Positions 39,318 through 52,032 of a stretch of DNA of 64,000 nt are shown here, one piece after another (positions within the stretch are counted from its first letter, which is position 1; each line of letters opens with the position of its first letter). The stretch is from Dactylonectria macrodidyma (lineage: Eukaryota > Ascomycota > Sordariomycetes > Hypocreales > Nectriaceae): contig JAGMUV010000019.1 in NCBI GenBank assembly GCA_020744425.1, positions 868,001-932,000 on the forward strand, read 5' to 3'. Under the pieces are notes generated by a model that saw only the letters and a program-made list of their open reading frames with translations, was not told the DNA's origin and ran no database searches. A program made the translations under genes and the position numbers.

Positions 39318-39803
39318 CGCTCCGAGGGACCTCATCACCACTTTCACGACACTCCTTCCGATCTCCCTTTTCTATCCGCCGGTCTGCGCCAGCAGTCGTC
39401 AACCTTGGGTCCTCTCGTCTCTCTGTCATCCATCTCCTGTTTGTTCTTCCACCGGAACATCGACCCCTCGACATTGGCCTGGACTGCGGCAAATCCCATC
39501 ACCTCAAAAACCCTGGCCGTACTACTTATCTCGACCCGTTGATTCGGCCCTCGGGACCTCTTACACCACAACCACCACTCTCAACCCCACCTCAACTCAA
39601 CTCAACTCAACCCACAGGACCTCTTATTCTTCGAACCGTTGGATATTTGGATTGGATCAGGATCCTTTTGGCCCGTGGAAAATACTCCTTCCGTGTTTTC
39701 TCTTTCCTTTTCTCTCTCTGTGATCCGTTTGGTATCTCTTCCGTCCCCTGGACCAACCAAGACGCCCCGTTTTTAGGACCTTTCTGGATATCAACCGCAT
39801 AAC
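39318..39803 (+). promoter_or_regulatory. ATG-free pyrimidine-rich leader of the Ran1-type kinase gene
   Basis: The 486 bases before the start codon contain no ATG in any of the three plus-strand frames, where about seven would be expected by chance. The stretch is C/T-rich and includes a CTCAA pentamer repeat at 39591-39610. This is what a long 5' untranslated leader under selection against upstream starts looks like. Confidence 0.6.
39591..39610 (+). repeat. CTCAA pentamer repeat
   Basis: Four exact tandem copies within the presumed 5' leader of the kinase gene, preceded and followed by related C/A-rich sequence. Confidence 0.85.
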
Positions 39804-41403
39804 ATGCAGCATCATGCCCCCTTTGGTTACCAAACCCCTCCTGCCTCACCCGGCTTCGACAACCCTAAGTGCAACATCCAACAACCATATGCCACCCCTC
39901 GACACTTCCAGACCCGATGCATTCCCCTCGCCCCAGAGGAGAGGCTAGGTCGCCTTCTTGAAGGCAAGCTCCAGCTGACTGACATCCTTGGAACTGGCGC
40001 ATATGGCGTTGTCTACCTGGCTGTCGACATTAAGACCGGACAAAAGTACGCCGTGAAGTGCCTCAGCAAGTTCAACCCTGATGGAACTCCCTTGGAACAC
40101 CGCCAGTGTGCCTACCAACAACGCGAGATCCGTCTTCACTATCAGGCATCGACTCATTCCAATGTAGTTCAGATGTTGAAGATTGTTAGTGATCCCGACT
40201 GCATCTATGTGATTCTCGAGTACTGCCCCGAAGGGGACTTGTTCTTGAACATCACTGAGCGTGGTCAATACGTTGGTAAGGATGAGCTCTCCCGGAACAT
40301 CTTCCTCCAGATCCTGGATGCCGTGGAGCACTGCCACAACCTGGGAATTTACCACAGGGACCTCAAACCTGAGAACATCTTGGTAACCAACCATGGAGAC
40401 ACTGTTAAGCTTGCCGACTTTGGTCTTGCTACCTCTGAAGACCGCTCCGAGGATTACGGATGTGGATCAACCTTCTACATGAGTCCAGGTAAATTTCACT
40501 CTTCCCACTTTCTCTTAATCATGTCTCCCCCCCATTGCCCATGATCACAACTGACATTTCCTTTTTCTTCTCTTTTCAGAATGTCTGGATCCTTCTACCA
40601 GGAAGCCATACTACATGTGCGCCCCTAATGATGTCTGGTCCCTTGGAGTCATCCTAGTCAACCTTACTTGTGGACGCAACCCATGGAAACAGGCCTCTTT
40701 CCAGGACTCCACATACCGAGCCTATGCTGGTTCCAAGGACTTCCTCAAGACTATCCTCCCATTGTCGGATGAACTGAACGACATTCTGGGACGGATCTTC
40801 AACTCCAACCCCGAGCAGCGGATTACTCTTCCTGAGCTTCGAACCAGGATCATGGCCTGCTCTCAATTTACGGTGCCGCCGATGTCGACCATCGCTCCCC
40901 CGACACCCCCGGCTTCGCCCGACCACATCATCCAATACGTTGACCACGAGGATGCCATCCTCGACGACTACGAGTATGACTCTCCTCTCTCTCCTACATC
41001 ATCGGACGACGAGGGCTCTCTCACCTCCAGTGGCTCTACCATCGACGATCTGGACGACGATGAATTCATTCAGGACCACCAGGACTTCACCCACACATAC
41101 GACCCAGAGGAACCCAGGGAACAACTCATCTACCACAGCCAGGAATTTGTACCCCAGAACTACTCCGGACCCGTGCCTGTTCCTGTGTCTATGGTGGTTC
41201 CTGTCCAACCCACGCAATGTCCTCAGGTTCCTGTCCCTATCCAGGTTCATGCACCCATTCCTGTTCAGGCTCCATGCCAACCCAAATCCTACTTCCCTAT
41301 CTGGGATATGGTAAAATACGTTCAACAGGTGCCGATGCTTCAGCACCATGTTCCCTTCCACCAACAGGTCCCCTTCATGCCAGCGTTCCAAGGCTGCTAT
41401 TAG
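39804..41403 (+). CDS. Ran1/Pat1-type serine/threonine protein kinase
   Basis: Two exons, 39804-40488 and 40580-41403, with a 91-base intron (GTAAAT...TTCAG) inside the activation segment; 502 aa. The kinase domain occupies about residues 55-345: ILGTGAYGVVYLA, catalytic lysine 84 in YAVKCL, YHRDLKPENIL, ADFGLAT, CGSTFYMSPECLD and APNDVWSLGVILVNLTCGRNPW. The last two motifs are characteristic of the Ran1/Pat1 and Ksp1-like group of fungal kinases. A C-terminal tail of about 150 residues is acidic (DDEGSLTSSGSTIDDLDDDE), then proline/valine/glutamine-rich with PVPVPVSMVVPV-type repeats. In S. pombe Ran1/Pat1 blocks mating and meiosis; filamentous homologues link nutrition, growth and development. 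The gene stands alone in about 19 kb. Confidence 0.9.
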
Positions 41404-44400
41404 AGCCCATCAACAAATCATCCATGTCTGAAAACATGTGTGTTTCTTTTGAGTCGGCCCTCCCCATCTTTCCGCTGGACGAGATGCTCTACCAAGGCCA
41501 ACGTATGCTGGATGACCAATTGGATTCCTCATCACTTCTTGGACACAATACTCGACGTTTTTAATCATCTCATCCCTGGGCACACATTATTCGACCCGGG
41601 AATATCACATATATCTGGATGCACCACACCCCAAAAAAGGCCGTGCCAGGATCACGCCAAAAGTTTAACGAACCACGAAATGAAGGTCCAGGACAGTGTT
41701 CTTCCGGCCTTGTGTATCTATTCACACCAACCTGCGCTGTTTGGGCCTCTTGATTTCCTTTGTCATTATTTCTTTTCTAAGCGTGGAGTTTTGCCAGGAT
41801 TTATGAGGAAGGGCAAGACCAGATCTTGTAGAAGCATGATGTACGGCGCAGTGACACCGGGGAGACTTGTTTTACGCAAAGAATCTTGAGACGGAGTTTA
41901 TTTTTTTCTTCACCCTTTGCACTCTTGAAGCTCCGGCTTCTTTTCTCCCTCGCTGGTTTACACGAGCTTGGGTTTCTCAAGCCCTTGAGACGAAAGAACA
42001 AAATATGTTTTAATCACCACATGTGTGGAGGGCACCTCTTTCAATTTAGACGGAGGAATGGCCGAGACGTTCGCTTGGTCAGAAAGCAAGATACCTACCT
42101 TTTTCTCTCTTTACTCCCCTTTTACGACGAATAGGGACATATTTTAGTGGCAAAATGGAACTGGAGAGCTGGTGTTGTCAAGATTAGAGCGAGAGGATGG
42201 CTCCATAGCCAAACGCGCCGAAGAATGCGCACCCAATACGTTTTGGAAGACGGCAGAACTGGCCTGAGAGCCGCCTTAGCCGATGAATGAATACCAAGAA
42301 TTGAAGAAGAACAATCAACCTGCTGCCTCTGCGCGTTTTCTGTTTGACACTCCATGTGACCAGTTGCGGGTGACCAGTTGCGCTCTTTGTTACTTGATCC
42401 TCCCTACTCGATACTTGGTTAACTGTTTCCTCTGGCGCGACAGTTGTCGTTAGCAGGTTCCTCGGCTTGCAGGAGATGTCTAGCTCAACTACGAAAGACT
42501 ACCCGTTGGTACTAACTACAACAAGTGCTCAATGGCGGTTGCCAGTCGGGGGCTGGCCAGGCGTCCCCGGAATGGAGCCGTTCCAAAAGGCCCGGATACG
42601 GTCCTAGGCGCGGCAAGTCTCCTGGGCTATGACGGTTGTACGCCTTTTTTCTCATGGCACATGGAAGCCAAGGAGAAGAGGCGCGAAGAGACTACTGCAC
42701 AACCCACCGCAACCCGATAGTGCCGATACCAAGGAGTGCCCCACTTCTGCTGCCGCTCCGAGATTGGGTCCGTTTGGAGTGGATGCAACTCTGCAGTGCG
42801 AGAAGAGCGAGGTGGGAAGGAAAAAAATAGGGCGGGCGGTGGCGTTGCAAGGCGAGACCAATGAGCGGGGACAGATGGAGACAGGGCGGACGGCATGCGT
42901 TAGCGGGCGAGCCTGGCTGCCTTGAGGCCCGGGGGGGCTGGAATGACCTTTGGGAGGGTGGTGTAGGCGGGCGATGGTGGTGGTGGGAGCGAATTACTCG
43001 CGTTCCATCGTTGGAAGAAGTGAGGCGAGGCCATGTGAGGCTTGGCTTGAAAGGGGGACGGACAACCTTGAAGAGGAGGCTTGAGGGAGGGAGAGGCTTG
43101 GGGAGGGGAGGGTAGCGTGATGGAGGATCGAGAAGCTGTTTGACCAGGGTGGCTATGAAAGGGATCTTTGGGAAAACAAGCCCTGCTGGATGCTGGTTGG
43201 TTGATGGTTGATGGCCGAGATGCGTGCTATGGCGGTAGTCATCTGGATGACGGTTGGTGTTGAAGCCGACGCAACGCAACGCAGTACGCTGGGTGGCTCA
43301 TCACACATCACAGATCATCGCATCGCATGACGGGCTGATACTGCCTACATCGAGTAGGCGCATTTATTCCTATCACGACTCAACTCACTCACCCACAACC
43401 CAGCTATGCATGTCGGCCTTGGTAGTTGCTGCAAGTCCCCTCCTAGGGCTCACAACCGACTGGCTCGAGATAACAGCATGACGACTTCTTGGCTGTCGGT
43501 ACAGAGTCAAAAAAGCCCGTCACGGATACCACCTTGGACGGGCGTCGCAAATATGCAAGCACTTTCTAAACAAGACCAAAAGCAGGGAAGTTGAGCCACC
43601 ACTTACAAGCAACTGTTACATGATGGCACGGGGGGGCTGACCTTCACCGCCAATGCTTCCTGTCAGCCAAATGTCTCAGCTATTTTCCTACATTCTTTGC
43701 TATAGGCCGCTGAGCATTGCACATAATGACTTGTTGCTTTTCTTTTTTTGATTCCCCCCCGCAGCGCGCGGTGACCTGGTGTGTTGAATTGGAGGGGCCG
43801 TGCGAGTGCAAGTGCGCCATCAAAATCCGTGGGTTTTCTTGGGAAGCGGGACAGGCGCATTGCATGCTCCTTTGGTGAGGTGCAAGAGGTGTTTGGGCGG
43901 TGAATTTACTACGCCTTTTTCCCTTTCCGTCTTTGGATTGTTACTGTAGGAGTGCTGCGAGTCAAGTTTCGGGTGTACCGTCATCTAAACTTGTTTCACT
44001 CTACAGTAAGTTACTTTTTTTGGGTGGTCCGTTTTATCTAGGACCATCGAGATGGATGGCCGCGTGGATGACGGGAAGCTTTCCTGGTTGACGTTATCCG
44101 GAACGAAGGAGAAGGAGAAGAATAGCATCATGCCGTAAGCGGAATTGTGCATGGTCCACTCAAAGGAGTGCGGCATTCATCCATGTTGATTGTTTGGCTT
44201 TCGTTTTCCCATGCAGCCGGCGAATGCATGCCACGAGCCTTCCCAATCATCCTCCATCTGCCGGCCGGGAAACCTTGAGTCTATCTGTTGTTATCACATG
44301 AGATGGGTATCCATCCATCTATTCAAAGTGAGGTGTAACTCTTTGGCTGTTTAGGATGCCATCCCTTCAGAGGGATTGGAGGGTAGAGGGGGGCAGTTCA

Positions 44401-44709
44401 AGTTTCTTACCCAACCCAAACGTCGCCACGTATGGCCACCCACTCAGCTTTGGGCCCGCGGCCTGCATTTGCATATGCATCCCGCTACTGCACTGAAACT
44501 ATAGCTTTGCCCTCTGATTGATCCGGATTCTCTATCCATTAGTCAACACATCCCGCTGCTGAGGGGAGGGGAGGTCGCTTGCGCCCGCTGTTATGCAAGA
44601 GATGGTCTTTCTGTCGTCCTTGTTCGCCCCTGAACCAAACCCGTGCAACCACCAAGGACGACAGGCGAGACGGGCTCAGCTCACCCGTTGTACGCCATCC
44701 GTCACAGCT

Positions 44710-44729
44710 CCACACACACACACACACAC
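44710..44729. repeat. CA dinucleotide microsatellite
   Basis: About ten CA units in non-coding DNA, continuing imperfectly for a few bases. Confidence 0.85.
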
Positions 44730-47700
44730 GCACATATTCACAGTCATAGAGGCTAACTGCTAGACTGCCTGCCTGAAGTCATCATCGGTCTCGATCGCAA
44801 AGATGCAGTCTGTGCGCCCCGACCTAGCGACGCCAGGCTGCCGATCACAGTTCGGGCGCCGGAAGCGAGTGGGTTCCTTTTTCAGCGTGGACTCGCTACT
44901 CGGAATGGCTTTTTTTGATGGGAGGGGGCCGGAGGGGGCCCTCTTTGCCATGCCAATGGGTCCGACGGACCACGGAGGTGGGTAGGGGGAGATACATACT
45001 ACATACAGTACTATCACCAAGAGTCTGGAATGCTGCCAGAGGCGTGGCGGAGACGTGGACCTCGCGTGTCAAGCACGGGGAATTATGCTTTCCTTCTCGT
45101 AAGCGAGAGCCTTTCGCTTGGAGAATGATGTGACCGTCACTATGTCGCCATCACGGGGTTGTTGGTTGGCTCTGGCATATGATAGAGTTGACGAACTTGA
45201 TCTATCACATCCTCAACCAACACACCGGGAGCCTTGGCGCAGCACAACACGGCCTGTGGCTCGGCCGACGTCGTCAGCAGAAGCGACGAGAACCTTGGGG
45301 GCTTTCATTGAGATAACTTTCTGCCTTCGGGTAATAGAAATGCCATCCTCACAAAAAGCCAAATTTCCGCTTACAGCCAGCCTCCTACTCGTCCGTCCCC
45401 GGGATAATGGGACCCCAAAATTAACTCTGGGCAGAAACGTCGATAGCCTTTCTGCTCTTCTTGCGGCTCATGCCTTCCCAGACCTTCGGTCCGAAGCTGC
45501 AAGCACCTGCGTGGCTGAAGGCTCGTGGTCGGTTGGTGCCGCGAAGCGTGCTGTAAACCGAAAAACCCACGCATCGCCAAGCCCGCAATTCAACTTTTCT
45601 TTTTTTGCCTTTGTAGTTTGATCTCGAGACTTTCCATTCTATTGTCCATGGCGTGAATTCTGGAAACCGAGGTTAAAAAAAAACTATGACTAGAACAACT
45701 CTCTTAGATCTGCTGATGACACTTTGTGGCCTTGCGTCGTTGACGTCGGTGGTGGTCTGATAATGGAGATGACTCTCAATGGACCATCCAGGTGTCTATG
45801 TAGAATACCTCGTAGCAAACGATGCATGGCCGTCTGTCATACTGGCTTGTATTGTTTTATCGATTGAGAGTCACTCTAGATAGCGTAGACGGTGGGGTTG
45901 TCGATGATCCGGGAACCTGACCCTTGAGACCTGTCGTCTTGGAATGATTGCATTCGGACTATTGAGACTGGGGCGGATACCCGACCATGGCACTCACACA
46001 CATGGAATTGAGAAGAGGCCATCAACGGTGCAGAGTTTTCCCAGTCTTTTACCCCCAAACGGGGCGAGTCAGGGCAAGAAACACCGAGTCGCCGGAGCTT
46101 TAGTTAGATGCAATTAGTAAAACACAAATATCTGTCCTCGGACATTGGAATGCCAACGTTTGTCCGGGGCTCTTCTGCCATGCACAATCGCAAACCGAGG
46201 ATGCGGTTCCGAGGTTATCAAGAAGAACTAGAAGCAGAACCTCGGGAAATAGTACGTCATTGGGCTTGCGGCGTCGTGATTGAGGCTGGGCTTTATGGAA
46301 CTCTTGACATGCGGCTTGCGGTGTTGCGTGCCGGGTCGAAGTAACGGGAGGATGAGGCGTCTTGGTTCATCTCTCCGAGTACCCGATGCCACGACTGCGA
46401 ACAGAGGTTCGTGTATTTGTCATGGCAGCCGAGAGGAATGCGGAAGCATCAAGGTAGACGTGTATGTAAACTAGTTGGCTCGTTGGATTGTGCCACTGGA
46501 ACCGTTTGTATCACTCACGCTGGGCGTCTAACTCTGATGATCCAAACACGTGGAATGGCTTTCTTGTTAGTCCGGGTGTAGGATACTCGATCGAGATGGT
46601 AAATAGATCGAGGTCTGAATCGAATACAGTGGATTGACATGTTTTCGGCTTGTTCAGTGCTCCACGTTTGTGACGAATATGCCAGGAGTTGGGCCAACAC
46701 AAACACGTTCCCGTCCAGCGACGGGCTTGCTATGAACCGGCGATTGATGGTGTTCACTTAGAGAGGAAGTCATTACGACTTGGAGTATTCCGAAATGTAA
46801 CATTGATGTAATATAAAGTTACACAACATGAACCCCCAATTGGTAGGTTGTTCCTCTCTGTCTTGAGTCTAGTATCTCTCTGCTGCTGATGTAGCTCCTA
46901 TAGCCTTAATCAGTAAAGAGTCAGGGCAATTATTAACAGTCCCAACAATAACTAGTTAGTATAGAAACCTCGAATGGACATGCGTAATGCTTTAATCATT
47001 GGTGCTCTATGCATCCCGGAGATGGCGGCGTTGTGCGGGTGGAGGTCCTTCGCTGACGGTAACATCGTTGTCCGTCGTAACTTGTGTCTCTGTAACGTTG
47101 AGTGAGCTTTCCGCAGGAAGACTTCAAATGGAGAAAACACAATGATGTAGGTGAGCCTGAAGGGTCTACATGTTTTGCTTTCCGGCCACTGACGCCTACT
47201 TGAATCTGCTTCGAAGCGGCAGCTGTCCTTGCTCAGGTGACGTTGAAGAGTCTGCAGTTGATCTACAATATGAGTTGCATCACCTTAAATTCTTCCATAT
47301 CCCGCACCAAGATGAAGGCATCAATTGCATGCTTTGTATATATATGGTAGGCATGGAGCCGGGGGTTAGGGTTGAGTGTGCTTTGAATGGCAGCGCTCTC
47401 CTATATACCATCAAAAGTTGTATATTTTCTTTAGGGATCAATCATCTACGCAGCGTACAGCGTGGTTTAACCAGCGCACCCTGCATCTTCTCATGATATA
47501 TACTACGGCGCTACAAGTTGGACCTCAATTGGTTTATAAATGTTGAGTAGTATATCTGTGAATATGCTGTCAATACTGGTCAACTTAGGGTGTTCTATCT
47601 ACTAACTTATGGCATTGACTGCAGGAGCCTTCTTGATGCCATAAACTAACCTCGACTTCAACAGCTAGACGTTGTAAACTTTGAGACGAACAACTACTCG

Positions 47701-48206
47701 ATCCAAATTGGTGGGTGTGTGGGCGGTCTACACTTCGCTGTGGGCTGTCGACATGGTCCCTTCCTATGTGGCTATCCTGACACCCGGCGAAGTGTTCATA
47801 CTCCCACCAAGAACTATTCATTCGTCAGAATACGACCCAGTGATCTTAAGGGAGCTCCTTCCACTCGCTTAAATATTTAACAAGCGATATCAAGAGTCGG
47901 CCTGGTTCCTGGTTGGCAATGACCGTGTCACGCAAGTGTCCAACATATACCACATGGCGACGGCTAGGATTCATCTATGAGAAGCGGAACTTCAAGTTCA
48001 TCTAAGTAACAAGACCCAACTACTGGTTATGTTGGAATGATTTCGTCTATACACACTTGCTTTAGTTGCAGGATGTATCTATCAGTTGTCCACTAAAAGG
48101 ACAGAAACGCATTCGGGCTTCACGGCGGATGAGATTGCCTTTTCGCCGGGCTCAATATGCTGTAAGAACGGTACTCTCGGCTTTCAATCTATTATCTACC
48201 ATATCT

Positions 48207-48353
48207 GCCATATCTGACCGGGTTTGATACTCGAGAGCGAAAACGAGTAGCGACTTTTGGAGTTTGGTTGATACACATGCTAGTCCATTGCCTCAACTTA
48301 GCACCTGTGATTCTGGCTCTTAGAAAATACGAGATTTCGTCAAGTTCTTGTCT
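48207..48353 (-). repeat. Dispersed repeat, copy A (inverted relative to copy B)
   Basis: Read on the minus strand, this segment aligns over its length with 53889-54032 on the plus strand. Shared words include CGTATTTTCTAAGAGC, AGTTGAGG, TCGCTACTC and ATCAAACCCGGT, with many substitutions between them. No coding function is clear. It is probably a decayed mobile-element fragment. Confidence 0.7.
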
Positions 48354-48742
48354 GCTAACTACGTGCTTCGATTTTCTAACCCCAGTGCCTCTAACTCCAA
48401 GTGCTACCATTTACTGTGATATCCCTCAAGACATGAGTGTCTCGTGCTAGACGCTGACTTCTACTTGTACACCATTAGAGCCGGCGTACCAAAGGCAGGA
48501 ACTGGTAGAGCACTACAACACTCTCTCAGGATTGTCATTTATACTGCCTCAAATGGGACGTGGTTGGTTTATATTATCACAGGATTAGGATGTTGAAATT
48601 ATTGGCGTGTTATATCTGATAATGCGTATAAAACAGTCGTTGCATTCGCTATGCAGGTCATGTCTCTTATACTCTATTTAGACCTGCAAGTCTTCTTCCC
48701 CTATTAAAATTGCACTCCCCACGATGGATCCTTGTCAACTCG

Positions 48743-49755
48743 CTAACTCACTGCGTTTTCACGTCCATAGTGCGTATTGCCCGGCAACTCCTGCGGGCCC
48801 AAGCCCCCCAGTGCTTGGGGCCGCTTTGGTTCATGGTAAGCCCATGATTGCGGTGCGCCCCGAGACATGTCCTGCTCCAGTGGTTCTGACTTGTCCTGTT
48901 TGCCACGGTTCCTCCGCAGAAGATATATGACTGCAATGGTGGTGCCGCAAATCACTACAAGACCGCCGATGGCACCACCAACAATTGCACCTATGGGGGC
49001 CGATGAATTACCGGAGGATGTAGATTCATCTGCCGCGGATTCCTCTGGCGGACTTTGAGAAGGATCTCGTTTTGTTGACTCGGCAGCGCTCTCGGTTCTA
49101 ATTTGTGTCGGATCCGTTTTGTCTTCGGAGGCGGTTCCTGTTATTTGTGCGGTACTAGAAGCTGTTGTCGATGTGCTGGTCTCTGAGGATGCGGTTTTCG
49201 CATCGACAGTGGGTGTGATGTAGTAGCGGTCGGTTCTAGCCTTTGCGCTGCAGGCGATGTACGAATAGGTCTGGTCCACCCCGAAGGTCAATAGGGCCAT
49301 GGAGCAGTAGGACTTGTTGCTGCTGTTTCGATTGTTAATCAGGTAAACAAACTGGATAACTTAGAGTGTCGACCAATCCAGACCGCCAACATGCCAAGTA
49401 AAAGTAGTCAGGTCCTTGCTGTCTGTCATGCCGCATCCATCTGAGCAGTCATGCACATCCACACAGCTGCCAGCCAAACCACAGTCTGTGGCGGCTAGAA
49501 CTATCGTAGGACAGAACCCCCAAAGCCCATTGCGTGTATCGACGCGACAGTTGAATACCGAGTCTGCAGTCCTTACTCTGTCTGGGTATTCAGATAGCCG
49601 CAGGTTGAGAGCTCGGTGCTGATAGCTCGTTGTTGGAGTTGCTGACGAGGATGCTCTGACAATGACGGTATCCGAGTCTCAGGAACAACGTGGGTAAAGG
49701 ATAGGGAGAGCTGAAATAGAGACAGAAGCTAAAACATGTCAACATTAGCCCTCAT
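48743..49755 (-). pseudogene. Decayed cysteine-rich single-pass membrane protein gene
   Basis: Reading from ATG 49753-49755, the frame gives MRANVDMF, then an in-frame TAG at 49729-49731, then LLSLFQLSLSFTHVVPE: a signal peptide cut by a stop. The frame goes on to ISTELSTCGYLNTQTE and stops at 49573-49575. The family text resumes in the next frame (ADSVFNCRVDTRNGLWGFC, CVDVHDCSDGCG), so a one-base frameshift is likely. An in-frame TAA at 49361-49363 could be removed by a short intron. From there to 48743 the frame is intact: a Ser/Thr-rich stalk, the transmembrane helix GAIVGGAIGGLVVICGTTIA and a basic LLRRNR tail. Fungal proteins of this type are secreted-domain, stalk, helix surface proteins of unknown role. 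Unrecognised splicing is the alternative to decay. Confidence 0.6.
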
Positions 49756-50567
49756 GGTGCGCTCAACTCGGCCGCTCTTCAGATGGCAAAATGATAGTTC
49801 AAAACTTCAGAGTTTCAGGAAGCCGGCATTCAAGAGACCAAAAGCGCGGAAATTACTCTCTAACACAGCAAGAAAGAAGCGAGTTCTCTATTAATTTTGA
49901 GCGACCACGGTATAGGCCTCTGGAAATCAGCCCTTTGTTCCGTGTCTCCTGCCGAGCCTTGCAAGCGCTTCTTTTTGTGGAAGCTGTTGGTTGTTGGCAA
50001 GCTACCAACGGGGCGGTTACTCCCAGGATCTGATTGGGTTGATAGTAGAGAGGCAGCATTGTCCTTGTATGTAGCGACTCTTTTGGCAATTGTCGGCGGG
50101 TCCTTGCGATGTAACCCTGCAGGGGTAAAAGTACTGACCAGAATCATAGCAACTTCTCCGGTTGTAAATCTTGGATTCAACCGCGGTATTGAGGTTGAGC
50201 TCATTTCAAAACTATACTATGAGAATATTCAGAACCTCTTCTACCAAGTAGCATCATTCTTTACCTAAATCAGAATCATTGTCGAGGTACGGAGTACCCT
50301 GGCGCAAGGTGTTTCATCGAGCCGCCAGACTAGACTATGCAGCCCCTCGGCGGCAACCAACAAAGCAATAATAGGCCGTATTTAAATGGGACAATGTTAT
50401 CCGTCCCCCTTCAGGCAACCAGTGGAGTCGCTGTTGGTTGTCGTCAATTCTTTTCAACCATTCCCCTTCCCCACGTCCGTGTCTTCCATGAGCAGCGGTT
50501 GCAGCTCTATGCTGCAGCTCTACTCTGCCATGATCTTCTATGGCAGACCTCGCCGAGACAGACAGCC
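49756..50567. other. Divergent promoter region of the mannosyltransferase gene
   Basis: About 810 bases between the decayed membrane-protein gene and the start of the CAP59-type gene. The open frames have no family resemblance. Confidence 0.55.
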
Positions 50568-52032
50568 ATGCAGTGCAAGCTTCTTGTGATAGTGCTTCTA
50601 CCAGCCTTTTGTTTTCTATTGATCTCCACGGGTCTATATCTCGGTCGCGATCACTTGACGAGGCTGTCCAATCTTCATCTTCCTTTCCAGCCCCAAGAGA
50701 CGACTCCGACCTCAAGCCCCTCGAGCCAGACGACGATCGCGACGACGAGTACGACTCCCGAACAGACCGTCGCTGAAGTTGCGACAAGCATAATACCTGC
50801 GCCTTCGACGAGCGACGCTGATTCATCCCCGACCGCTTCGTCATCCTTGTCCATCGCAAATGGTGAGTACTTAGCTATTCTGCTCATGACATTAAGTCTC
50901 ACAATGTTTAGGAACCATCCTCTCCGCTGACCGCATCTCTCCCTATGTCTCAGCCATCCTTGACCCCACCTCAACACAGCTTCCACGACTCGAATGCCCT
51001 GCCTTAGAAGCCAGCCGATATGACGTCCTACGAAAAGAACCGCATGGTAGACAACGGGATACGAACCAGCATGTCGATTACTTCTTCGCTCTCAACTTGC
51101 GTGATTGCAAAAAGCTTCTCCCACGCCTTCTGGGGAGTATTGTCGAGGTTGCTCGGTTCCTCGGGCCTCATCGCTGTGCTCTTTCGATTGTGGAGGGAAA
51201 CTCGCCCGATGGAACTGGTGATGTTCTTAACGCCTTGGGCCCCTTTCTCGAGGATGTTGGCCTTGCCTACTTTTACAATAGCTCCAAGATCGACCCGACC
51301 AAAGGCCGAGGGGCGCGTATTCGAAAGCTAGCTCAGCTGCGCAACCTAGCACTTGTGCCGCTGTACAAAAAAGAAGTACAAGTAACTGAGGAGACTACCG
51401 TCCTCTTCATCAACGACGTGGCTGCGTGTCCTGAAGACCTTCTCGAGCTGGTGCTTCAGCGACGCAATCTAGGCGCCGACATGACCTGCGCAATGGACTG
51501 GACCTATGTCGGCGTTGACCCTACGTTCTATGATGTATGGGTTGCGCGTACTATACAGGGCACTCCATTCTTTGAGGTTGGTGATGATGGAAACTGGAAC
51601 TCGGCTTGGAACCTCTTTTGGAACGCACCAGAGACCAGGGCCCGGTATAACGCCCATCTGCCCTTTCAAGTCTTCGCCTGTTGGAATGGGGCGACTGCCT
51701 TCACGGCTGCTCCTCTCTTACACGGACTGCGTTTCCGTGATGTCCGAGGCGACAAAGGCGAGTGTTTCCAGGGTGAGCCCCAGCTCTTCTGTAAGGACCT
51801 TTGGTGGAGGGGCTACCGCAAAATCGCCGTGGTTCCAACTGTGAATCTTGAATACTCGAACGAGAAAGGAGCAGACATTAAAAGGCAGAAGGGTTTTGTA
51901 TCTGAAATTGTTCAGAACCAGGACGAGGACAGCACCTGGATTGACTGGATTTACGATGCCCCAGACCAAGTGAGATGTATGCCGGACTGGGGTCACCAGT
52001 CATGGCGCCCGTGGAACGAAACTCTGCGCTGA
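50568..52032 (+). CDS. CAP59/CMT1-type (alpha-1,3-)mannosyltransferase
   Basis: Two exons, 50568-50862 and 50912-52032, with a 49-base intron (GTGAGT...TTTAG); 471 aa. The start at ATG 50568 gives MQCKLLVIVLLPAFCFLLIS, a type II signal anchor that places the enzyme in the Golgi or ER lumen. An upstream ATG-less extension of the frame was rejected. A Ser/Thr/Pro-rich stem (about residues 35-100) precedes the catalytic domain: YFFALNLRDCKKLLPRLL, SIVEGNSPDGT, VLFINDVAACPEDLLELV, MTCAMDWTY, FQVFACWNGATAF and ECFQGEPQLFCKDLW. These are core blocks of the CAP59 mannosyltransferase family, first known from Cryptococcus capsule enzymes (CMT1, CAP59). In ascomycetes such genes are usually accessory and their acceptor glycan is unknown. 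Confidence 0.92.

Larger units (their letters stand above)
41404..48742. other. About 7.3 kb without a supported gene
   Basis: Contains the 3' flank of the kinase gene, a CA repeat near 44710, and an AT-richer segment from about 46.5 kb with broken open frames. A minus-strand stretch at 46952-47140 reads ...FSPFEVFLRKAH..., faintly like integrase C-terminal text, but it is too short to call. A diverged copy of a dispersed repeat sits at 48207-48353. Confidence 0.5.

Noticed and set aside
42692..43279. 195-codon proline/serine-rich minus-strand frame
   Set aside because: Low-complexity text from a G/A-rich plus strand; no start context, domain or intron evidence.
46952..47140. Integrase-like FSPFEVFL text on the minus strand
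   Set aside because: Only about eight residues resemble retroelement integrase; the flanking frames are broken and show no DDE or zinc motifs, so no mobile element is called.
47360..47380. GGTTAGGGTTGAG, telomere-like word
   Set aside because: A single TTAGGG-like unit only, not an array.
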